Origin: Paraglaciecola sp. T6c
Lineage (GTDB): Bacteria > Pseudomonadota > Gammaproteobacteria > Enterobacterales > Alteromonadaceae
Assembly: GCF_000014225.1 (NCBI RefSeq)
Contig: NC_008228.1
Coordinates: forward strand, 2,108,001 to 2,172,000
DNA length: 64,000 nt
Direction of reading: 5' to 3'
The position numbers and the translations under genes were made by a program. The number at the start of each line of letters is the position of its first letter. Position 1 is the first letter of the stretch. Shown piece by piece: positions 57,345-64,000 of the stretch. The notes under the pieces are model-generated. The model worked only from the letters and a program-made list of their open reading frames with translations, was not told the DNA's origin and did not search any database.

Positions 57345-59411
57345 CTATTCTTCCGACTCAGACATATGCTCATCTAATCCTGAGATAAATTCGCTTCCAT
57401 GAATCATCTCAATGCTGGAATTACTGAAATCATCACCTATGGGCTCTATTCGCCCGCCTAAACAAGAACCCAAAAATGCTTCTGCTACAGCGAAAAATGA
57501 CAGATTGTTTTCTGGTTTACTAAAGCCATGCCCTTCGTCTGGGTAGAGTACATAGGTCACTGGGATGTCACGATTTTTCATCGCATTAACGATTTGGTCG
57601 GACTCAGCTTGTTTTACACGTGGGTCGTTAGCACCTTGCCCTATGAGTAACGGCTTAACGATTTTGTCCACATGTGTAATAGGTGATCGTGCTTTAAGCA
57701 GTGCTAAGCCTTCTTCGGTTGTAGGGTCGCCCACGGCTTCGTAGAACTTCTGACGAAAGCTCTCCCAGTAAGGCGGGATTGAATCGAGTAAGGTGACTAG
57801 GTTTGATGGACCGACAATATCGACTCCACATGCAAACGCTTCAGGGGTAAAAGTCAGTCCGGTTAAGGTTGCATAGCCACCATAACTGCCACCCATAATG
57901 GCGACTCGGTCATCTGTAGTAATGCCTTGCTCAATGGCCCACTTCTTTGCATCGATAAGATCGTTATGCATAGCACCGGCCCATTCTTTATTTCCAGCAT
58001 TGAAAAAGTCCTTGCCAAATCCTGTAGAGGCGCGAAAGTTAACCTGTAACACACTGTAACCTCGATTCGTTAACCACTGCGCAGTAGAATCAAAGCCGAA
58101 TACATCCCGTGCCCATGGGCCGCCATGAACCAATAAAACCAGCGGAGACGGACGCTCCGGTTTACCATCTTGGTCGAGATCTGCATCCAAAGGTAGCGAC
58201 AAGTAACTAACCAATTCAAGGTCATCACGTGAAGGGATAACTACACCATGCATGGTAGAAAGAGGCAGGTCGTTAACCTTTGGCTGCGTCACAAACATAT
58301 TGTTTAATTCGCCGCTTGTGGTATCAAATACCTTATAAATGGGGGATTGATTGCTTTGGTCAGTGAATACAGTCCACAGGGAATTGTCCAACGTTTGGGC
58401 TAACACCTGAGAGCCGCCACTAAGTTGGCTGTTCAACCGTTTGATGGGTGTTTGGAGTGTACTGCCAATTGCGTGCCATACAGGTTGAATGTAATTCAAT
58501 GCATACGCTAAGGGTTCGTGACTGCTTGGGTGCAACAGCACATTTGATACATCTACTTTGTTATCACTGGCGATGACCTTAGGAGTGGTCTCACCCAAAA
58601 GTAGATAAACGAGTGCAGCCGTGTTTCGCTCTCGCGTATCGAGCATATATATGCCCTGATTATCTTTATCAAAGCCAATAATGTTAAAGGGTTCAGAATC
58701 TAAAAAGGGTACCTCGAACCACAAACGCCATTTATCTTTTATTTTAGTAAACACTTGGCTCGACCTATCTGGTGCGGTTTTCACTGCTAGGCGGACCTGC
58801 AAGTTATTGTCTAACGTATATTTGGTATAGCCGTTATTTTGCTCCAGTAATGTGCGCTCCCCTGTGGCTACATTGACTTGATATACATCGTGCCACTTGG
58901 CATCGCGATCGTTCATACCTACTATGATAGTACCGGGGTGATTTACATTTTGGTGCATTTGATCGGCTTGCACACCCGCATAGGGGGTTAAATCTCTGAT
59001 GTTGCCACTGGCGATATCAATCCGGTGTAAATGCCAGTTCTCATCTCCATCTTTGTCTTGGATGAAAAACACGTATTGACTGTCGAGTGACCAAAAGTGG
59101 GTAGGGATCCCACGACCGGTGTCATGCGTTATTGGCACTGCACTGTTGAAGTCCCCTAAGTTGCCCACCCATAGGTTCATCACGCCATCAACTGGCGCTC
59201 TAAAACTCATCTTATTACCATCTGGGCTGATGCGACCTTGATAGCGAGTGGGGTTACCAAATAAAACCTCCCGAGAAATGAGCGCTGGGGCAGAGGCTTG
59301 TTGAGCACCTGGATTAGATATTTTCTGGCTTGTCTGATTTATGCTGTTGGTGCAGCCGATCAATGTCAGCAATGCGCTCAATGTTAAAGCGTAAAACAAT
59401 GAAATTTTCAT
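57345..59411 (-). CDS. Prolyl oligopeptidase family (S9) serine peptidase, lipoprotein
   Basis: A 688-residue protein from the ATG at 59411, with AAGGGA 5 nt upstream. An in-frame start at 59555 would place 48 residues before the signal peptide and is rejected. The signal peptide ends in the lipobox LIGC (C20), so it is an envelope lipoprotein. The beta-propeller-like N-terminal half is followed by an alpha/beta-hydrolase domain. The catalytic serine lies in GGSYGGYATL, the aspartate in GANDPRV and the histidine in DEGHGFSKPEN. It resembles the acylaminoacyl/dipeptidyl peptidase branches (S9C-type). A role in peptide scavenging is inferred. Confidence 0.92.
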   Translation of the reverse strand: MKISLFYALTLSALLTLIGCTNSINQTSQKISNPGAQQASAPALISREVLFGNPTRYQGRISPDGNKMSFRAPVDGVMNLWVGNLGDFNSAVPITHDTGRGIPTHFWSLDSQYVFFIQDKDGDENWHLHRIDIASGNIRDLTPYAGVQADQMHQNVNHPGTIIVGMNDRDAKWHDVYQVNVATGERTLLEQNNGYTKYTLDNNLQVRLAVKTAPDRSSQVFTKIKDKWRLWFEVPFLDSEPFNIIGFDKDNQGIYMLDTRERNTAALVYLLLGETTPKVIASDNKVDVSNVLLHPSSHEPLAYALNYIQPVWHAIGSTLQTPIKRLNSQLSGGSQVLAQTLDNSLWTVFTDQSNQSPIYKVFDTTSGELNNMFVTQPKVNDLPLSTMHGVVIPSRDDLELVSYLSLPLDADLDQDGKPERPSPLVLLVHGGPWARDVFGFDSTAQWLTNRGYSVLQVNFRASTGFGKDFFNAGNKEWAGAMHNDLIDAKKWAIEQGITTDDRVAIMGGSYGGYATLTGLTFTPEAFACGVDIVGPSNLVTLLDSIPPYWESFRQKFYEAVGDPTTEEGLALLKARSPITHVDKIVKPLLIGQGANDPRVKQAESDQIVNAMKNRDIPVTYVLYPDEGHGFSKPENNLSFFAVAEAFLGSCLGGRIEPIGDDFSNSSIEMIHGSEFISGLDEHMSESEE

Positions 59412-59607
59412 TCGATTCCCTTTATGTTGGCTTTGAGTAGGGGCCAAAACCGCACGAATAAACTCTTTGTCCCTGTGTTTAGCAATATGAATATAGCCCA
59501 TAACGCGAGGTATATAGTGTTGTTTTGAAAGGAAGAACATCGCGAGGCGCTGCACATACTTAGACAGATACGTGCATGCAGCGCTTTTGAAAGCGTTAGC
59601 GGTCTAT

Positions 59608-61029
59608 TTAGGCTCTGGGCTGAATGTTAATATTACTGCGAAACAAGTTTAGTTTATCAACACGACTTTTAATTTCTTCTAATTTTGGCCTGTTAGCACC
59701 ATAAGGGCCAATTGAGCGCTCTTCGTCATATTCGGGCACAAAATTGACGTATACGCTGCCCGTTGAGAACGTCTCAAGTTGATTAAACAGTTCTCTAACC
59801 CAGGCTTTACCTGCGTCGTCCCCATCAGTGGTTTGCCAACGCCCATGAATATTTACCGTGTACGCTGTTGAGCGATGGGGAAAGGCCATGGCATCAGGCG
59901 CCACTCGAGATGCAGCGCCGCCTAGCTGAGCCGTAAAAATTTCACATTCATCTGATGGTAACTGTTCGGCTGCGTTGACTAACGTATCGATAAGCTCGTC
60001 AGTCATTTCGGTAAAGTCGCTAGATTTCCAATAATTTCGCGCCCCTGGTGCAAGCAGTGGATCGAATGCTGCTTGCCACGCAGCGTAAGGGACTGGGCCA
60101 ACCGCATCTGCTAAAGGCTTTGCAATACTGCGAAGTGGGGCGAGTGCCTCTTCACCTTTTGCTATATCTCCCACGTATATCATCGGCAGAATAATGACGG
60201 GCTCACCGTGATGTTCGGGGGCCAGAAAGGGAAAGGGCGGTGCTTTGCGCATGACAGGCCAGCAACTTGCTTCATCCGGCATTGATTTGGCGATGTCGCG
60301 ATATGTGCGTAGAATTGATTTCGCTTCGGTAAGGGGAAATACAGCCGGACCGCCAAATACCATCGGTCCAACAGGATGCAATTTCAATTCAAATTGTGTT
60401 ACTACCCCAAAATTACCGCTGCCGCCACGTATAGCCCAAAATAGTTCGCTGTTTTCCTGCTCTGATACATGCAGAAAATCGCCCTGAGCATCAACTAGAT
60501 CAACGCTAATAATATTATCAACGGTATGCCCAAAAGCTCGGCTTAACCAACCATATCCGCCACCCAACGCCAGACCTGCAATCCCCGTTGTTGAATTAAT
60601 ACCAGTCGGGACTGCCAGACCGAAGCGTTGAGTCTCGTGATCAATATCTCCCAAGCAAACGCCGCTTTGCACTCTTGCTATGCGCGCCGTAGGATCAACG
60701 GAGATGCCTTTCATACAGCTCATATCTATCGTTAGGCCGCCATCACATAACGCGCTGCCCGCAATATTGTGGCCACCGCCTTTCAATGAGATTAACAGTT
60801 CATTCTTTCGAGCGAATTGTATGGTTGTTACCACATCTGCGGTTCCACTGCAGCGGACGATGAGGGCGGGGCAGATGTCTATCATGCCATTCCATAGTGC
60901 ACGAGCCTCTGCGTAACCGGCAGTGTCAGGTAGTAACACCTCACCGCGAATAGAGGAAGTGTACTGTTCAAACTGTTGTGTATTTATATCCTTTTTTTGG
61001 CCATCAAGGCCCATAATATGAATGTTCAT
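59608..61029 (-). CDS. FAD-binding oxidoreductase, berberine-bridge-enzyme-like
   Basis: A 473-residue flavoprotein of the PCMH/VAO type. SLKGGGHNIAG at about 81-91 has H87, the histidine that carries covalent FAD in the family. The second attachment cysteine of bicovalent enzymes is replaced by N145/S146 in PTGINSTTGIAG, so mono-covalent FAD is expected. GGGYGWLSRAFGHTVDN and the C-terminal BBE segment YVNFVPEYDEE follow. The substrate (sugar or aromatic alcohol in relatives) is unknown. No signal peptide is seen. It is divergent from the HxlR regulator with 161 nt between. Confidence 0.9.
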   Translation of the reverse strand: MNIHIMGLDGQKKDINTQQFEQYTSSIRGEVLLPDTAGYAEARALWNGMIDICPALIVRCSGTADVVTTIQFARKNELLISLKGGGHNIAGSALCDGGLTIDMSCMKGISVDPTARIARVQSGVCLGDIDHETQRFGLAVPTGINSTTGIAGLALGGGYGWLSRAFGHTVDNIISVDLVDAQGDFLHVSEQENSELFWAIRGGSGNFGVVTQFELKLHPVGPMVFGGPAVFPLTEAKSILRTYRDIAKSMPDEASCWPVMRKAPPFPFLAPEHHGEPVIILPMIYVGDIAKGEEALAPLRSIAKPLADAVGPVPYAAWQAAFDPLLAPGARNYWKSSDFTEMTDELIDTLVNAAEQLPSDECEIFTAQLGGAASRVAPDAMAFPHRSTAYTVNIHGRWQTTDGDDAGKAWVRELFNQLETFSTGSVYVNFVPEYDEERSIGPYGANRPKLEEIKSRVDKLNLFRSNINIQPRA

Positions 61030-61190
61030 ATCGTCACTCCTTTGGTTGATTTATAACCAAGGGTAGGCGTTAGTAAAAATGCAGTCTAGTGAACATTTTG
61101 CACTAGGGGGTACAAGTTGTTTACTGGCTAGGGTGCTAAATACACGTTTAGGGCGTATGCTAAATTGACTTTTCACTGAGGAATACCACT

Positions 61191-61901
61191 GTGAATACAA
61201 CCCCCTATGGGCAGTATTGCCCACTAGCAATGTCTGCAGCTTTTCTATGCAATAAATGGACATTATTGATCTTTAGAGAGTTACTGTTTGGTTCAACAAA
61301 CTTTAATGACATAAGCCGAGGAGTGCCGCGAATGTCGCGCACATTGCTGTCGAACCGCTTGAAAGAGCTGGTCAATATTGGCTTGATAACGCGCCAAGAA
61401 AAGCAGGCAACAGGACAAGTTGATTATGTGTTGACTGAATCAGGTAAAGCCCTTGAGTCAGTGGTTTTCTCGATGGCTAGCTGGGGGCAGGAGTGGTTAG
61501 AAACCGAGCCATCATTGGATAATATTGATGGTAGTTTCTTGATGTGGGACATTCGACGTAATGTGAGAATACATGAGGATTTGCCTAACCTTTTTATTGC
61601 CCATTTTTTGCTGACTGACATGCCTGAGAATAAAAGCGAGTATTGGTTGATATTCGAAAATGGGCAAGTGGATTTATGTTACGTGGACAGAGGGTTTAAT
61701 GTAGATGTAAACATTGAAGTGGCTGCGCGCGAACTTACCAAAATTTGGATGGGCTGGGAGGATTTTTCCGCTGCAGTCAAAGACCACACATTGAAATTCA
61801 GAGGACCTAAAAAATACACCGAAATTGCCGAGTATTGGCTAGGTTGTAGCACGCTTGCGCATATCAAAAAACGCGAAGGGCACTTACTCGTGTCTGAGTA
61901 A
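61191..61901 (+). CDS. HxlR-family regulator with extra C-terminal domain
   Basis: A 236-residue protein with GTG start (GAGGA 8 nt upstream). The N-terminal HxlR winged helix (about 8-105) has YCPLAMSAAFLCNKWTLLI, NFNDISRGVPRMSRTLLSNRL and the recognition wing VDYVLTESGKALE. The C-terminal half (about 115-236) resembles an SCP2-type ligand-binding fold in hydrophobic pattern, but that is tentative. It probably regulates the divergent FAD oxidoreductase. An imperfect dyad GTACAAgTTGTTTAC lies at 61110-61124 in the shared gap. Confidence 0.87.
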   Translation: MNTTPYGQYCPLAMSAAFLCNKWTLLIFRELLFGSTNFNDISRGVPRMSRTLLSNRLKELVNIGLITRQEKQATGQVDYVLTESGKALESVVFSMASWGQEWLETEPSLDNIDGSFLMWDIRRNVRIHEDLPNLFIAHFLLTDMPENKSEYWLIFENGQVDLCYVDRGFNVDVNIEVAARELTKIWMGWEDFSAAVKDHTLKFRGPKKYTEIAEYWLGCSTLAHIKKREGHLLVSE

Positions 61902-61905
61902 GTGC
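61880..61905. terminator. Hairpin spanning the hxlR-type stop codon
   Basis: GCACTTACTC (61880-61889) and GAGTAAGTGC (61896-61905) pair perfectly around GTGTCT. The right arm contains the TAA stop. It lies between convergent genes; there is no T-run, so it is a possible but unusual 3' end structure. Confidence 0.5.
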
Positions 61906-61916
61906 TGGGTTCTATC

Positions 61917-63314
61917 TTACTCGCTAGAACTTAGATTATGAGTAACATTGCTATCACTAGGTGATACCCGCCATATTATATTGCCTACATCATCTGCCAC
62001 TAATAAATTGCCGCTCTTATCAAACTCAACCCCGACAGGGCGGCCTCGGGCTTCATCTTCTTGGTTTAAAAATCCTGTCAGAATATCAATAGGTTTCCCC
62101 GCAGGTTGTTGATTTTTAAAAGGTACAAAAATGACTTTATAACCAGCTTTAGGTTCACGGTTCCAAGAGCCATGCTGGCCGATGAACATGCCTTCGCTTA
62201 CATCGTTTAGTGCATGCCCACCTCGAGAGTACATTAACCCTAGCGATGCGGTGTGAGCGCCTAATGCATAATCGGGTTTAATGGCGCGCGCTACTAACTC
62301 AGGCTCTCGCTGCTCGACTCGGGTATCAATATTTTGCCCGTAGTAACTATAGGGCCAACCGTAAAACCCGTTTTCTTGAACTGACGTCATATAATCAGGC
62401 ACTAAATCGTTACCCAACTCATCTCGCTCATTAACTGCTGTCCATAACGTATCGTCGACCCAAGTCATGCCTACGGGGTTGCGTAATCCAGAAGCGAAAA
62501 CACGATGCTCACCTGTTGCAATGTCGATTTCCCAAATTGCGGCCCGGCCAATTTCGGCTTCAAATCCATTTTCTGCAATATTACTGTTGGAGCCAATCGA
62601 GGCATAAAGTTTAGTGCCGTCCTTATTGGCGATAAGGTTTTTGGTCCAATGATGATTGAGTTCCCCCCCAGGCAGTTTTATTAACTCTGTACCTGCGGCT
62701 GTGATCTCAGTTTGGCCTTGCTGATAAGGAAAACTCACCACGGCATCCGTATTGGCAACATACAAGGTATTGCCGATGAGTGTCATGCCAAAGGGAGAGT
62801 GAAGGTTTTGCAAGAATCGGGTTTTCGTTTCCGCCACACCGTCCTTATCAGCGTCTCTTAATAAAGTGATACGATCTGCACTTGGAGTGCCCGCACCAGC
62901 CTTTGCCATAATTTTGCCGGCAATCCAGTCCTTAATTCCGCTATCGTCTTGGTCTTTCTGCGGCTTGTTACTCTCAGCCACCAAAACATCACCGTTTGGC
63001 AAAGTGTAAAGCCATCTTGGATGATCTAAATCCATTGCGAAGCGATTCACTTGGATTGAATCCAAAGGGGTCGTAGGTTTCTCGCCCTCAGGCCAGCCTA
63101 CAGCACTGGCAATGCTCACATTAGGGATAAGTGTGCTGTTAGGTTCAACCAAAGTGGGCTCTTCGCCAAAGGTCACAGCAGGGTCTATTTTAGAGCTTTC
63201 GCTGCAACCGCTTAAGCCAATGAGTGAAACGATCAGCGTTGTGCTCCCAATGGCAGGTATAAAGTGTTTAAAGTTAGATAAATAGGGGCCAAAAAAAGTA
63301 CGTAGAGGGTACAT
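61917..63314 (-). CDS. Sorbosone/glucose dehydrogenase-like lipoprotein (PQQ-type beta-propeller)
   Basis: A 465-residue envelope lipoprotein: the signal peptide ends in LSGC (C37). The mature protein is a six-bladed propeller of the glucose/sorbosone dehydrogenase family, with RFAMDLDHPRWLYTLPNGDVLVAES, HSPFGMTLIGNTLYVANTD, ELNHHWTKNLIANKDG, FASGLRNPVGMTWVD and YSRGGHALNDVSEGMFIGQHGSWNR. Conserved histidines and arginines are those that bind PQQ in relatives, but cofactor use is not proven. No PQQ synthesis genes are in the window. Possible oxidation of sugars in the periplasm. Confidence 0.87.
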   Translation of the reverse strand: MYPLRTFFGPYLSNFKHFIPAIGSTTLIVSLIGLSGCSESSKIDPAVTFGEEPTLVEPNSTLIPNVSIASAVGWPEGEKPTTPLDSIQVNRFAMDLDHPRWLYTLPNGDVLVAESNKPQKDQDDSGIKDWIAGKIMAKAGAGTPSADRITLLRDADKDGVAETKTRFLQNLHSPFGMTLIGNTLYVANTDAVVSFPYQQGQTEITAAGTELIKLPGGELNHHWTKNLIANKDGTKLYASIGSNSNIAENGFEAEIGRAAIWEIDIATGEHRVFASGLRNPVGMTWVDDTLWTAVNERDELGNDLVPDYMTSVQENGFYGWPYSYYGQNIDTRVEQREPELVARAIKPDYALGAHTASLGLMYSRGGHALNDVSEGMFIGQHGSWNREPKAGYKVIFVPFKNQQPAGKPIDILTGFLNQEDEARGRPVGVEFDKSGNLLVADDVGNIIWRVSPSDSNVTHNLSSSE

Positions 63315-63620
63315 GAAATCTCCTGAAGTTCACTAAACTAGATGAATCTAGCGCCGTATAGTTGATGATATAGAATGGACACGATAGTACACATGAAGCA
63401 ATTTTTTTGCCGCTTATTGTTAACGAAAAAATTCATCGCAAACGTTTATGTTTTGGCGTCATTACGCCTTTATACGTTAATAGCGTGAATCTGCCTAAGG
63501 AATTAAGTTAAGTAACATTTGCATTTTGTATAGCCGTTTTACGCGCTGGAATGCTAAGGGGAAACTACCCTACTGGACGTTGAGGCGCAGGTTAATCAGT
63601 GGTGAAAGAATAGGCGTAGC
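63315..63620. other. Intergenic region of 306 nt without a gene
   Basis: No plausible coding frame. A small dyad CTAGATgaATCTAG lies near 63337-63350, and a short hairpin GGCGT-CATT-ACGCC at 63455-63468 is followed by TTTAT. It should hold the promoter of the dehydrogenase-like gene and the 3' end of the solute-binding-like gene. I see no regulator motif I can name. Confidence 0.6.
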
Positions 63621-64000
63621 TTAGTTCAATTTGGCATCATCTCGGTACATGCTGTATTTTTGCACAAGTTCTTCAAATGCCTCAGATTCTTGTACTTCGA
63701 GTAACGCTTGGTTGAATCTATCTCTAAGCTGCTGGTTTGAGAAACCCACTCTGTAACGATTTGGCGCAAAAAGGTTATGCACAGTCACCGGGGTCAGTTG
63801 ATGACTGGGCTCTAGCAGGGCCTGCAGGTGAGTAAAAATGTTTACGTCCATGATCACCACCGACACATTGCCATTTAACAGCATCGCGACTTGCTTCTGC
63901 TGGTCCGGCAGTTCAACGTAAAGAGGAGCTTTGTGGGCGGCAAGTGTAAACTCTTCGCCGAGATTCTTAGAAGCGGTTTGATAAGCTGACATGACATACT
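63621..64000 (-). CDS. Periplasmic solute-binding-like protein (family 3), partial
   Basis: The C-terminal 120-odd residues of a protein continuing beyond the right edge: the frame stays open upstream of the ATG at 63992 (Y V M S A Y Q T). Segments AAHKAPLYVELPDQQKQVAMLLNGNVSVVIMDVNIFTHL, with RYRVGFSNQQLRDRFNQALLEVQESEAFEELVQKY, split into the second lobe and the terminal helix pattern of bacterial extracellular solute-binding proteins, family 3. No transporter genes are visible, so a sensor-type or orphan binding protein is possible. Confidence 0.7.
   Translation of the reverse strand, partial: YVMSAYQTASKNLGEEFTLAAHKAPLYVELPDQQKQVAMLLNGNVSVVIMDVNIFTHLQALLEPSHQLTPVTVHNLFAPNRYRVGFSNQQLRDRFNQALLEVQESEAFEELVQKYSMYRDDAKLN

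Overview
The window looks like a chromosomal stretch of a marine gammaproteobacterium of the Alteromonadales, most likely Alteromonadaceae in the Glaciecola/Paraglaciecola/Alteromonas neighbourhood. This is judged from protein content and gene order, not from a database search. Supporting points are an SMC condensin gene upstream of zipA-ligA where enterics use MukBEF, a divergent gltA/sdhCDAB pair followed by sucABCD, the comEC-msbA-lpxK-trm112-kdsB block, and several small families common in marine gammaproteobacteria (DUF2750, DUF3392, DUF2919, DUF3565). Composition is moderately AT-rich. I saw no tRNA, rRNA, CRISPR array, insertion sequence or prophage. It reads as core chromosome with accessory genes between conserved blocks.

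Layout. 1-8.5 kb: end of recB, recD, a very large convergent Cache-type membrane protein, and two small unknown genes. 8.6-14.5 kb: a natural fusion of cysteine desulfurase CsdA with its sulfur acceptor CsdE, an isochorismatase-like hydrolase, a periplasmic purine nucleoside permease-like protein, a DUF3565 protein, then a two-gene module (SatD-like cyclase-fold/HTH protein plus DUF3307 membrane protein) preceded by three 29-bp-spaced operator-like repeats, and a very compact 2OG-Fe(II) oxygenase. 14.5-18.6 kb: two diguanylate cyclases around a glycosyltransferase. 18.7-28 kb: ketopantoate reductase-like gene, cysZ, smc-zipA-ligA and a DUF3392 gene. 28-35.9 kb: DUF2062 gene, comEC, the lipid A/KDO export and synthesis genes, and a D-cysteine desulfhydrase-like gene. 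36-42 kb: a TPR protein with a degenerate GGDEF domain, a GNAT acetyltransferase, small membrane proteins, a LysR regulator with an unknown partner, and tcdA. 42.2-45.2 kb: manC-manB for GDP-mannose. 45.2-56.9 kb: TCA cycle genes gltA, sdhCDAB, sucAB and sucCD, with clear terminators. 57-64 kb: a lipoprotein S9 peptidase, a divergent FAD oxidoreductase/HxlR pair, a sorbosone-dehydrogenase-like lipoprotein, and the end of a solute-binding-like protein.

How genes connect. CsdA-CsdE (8.6 kb) and TcdA (41.2 kb) are partners in E. coli tRNA ct6A biology; here the first two are fused and the third is remote. SucB carries two lipoyl domains. The c-di-GMP genes and ManC/ManB suggest surface-polysaccharide biology. 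The most promising little-described system is the SatD-like/DUF3307 pair with its triple operator at 12.6-14.1 kb.
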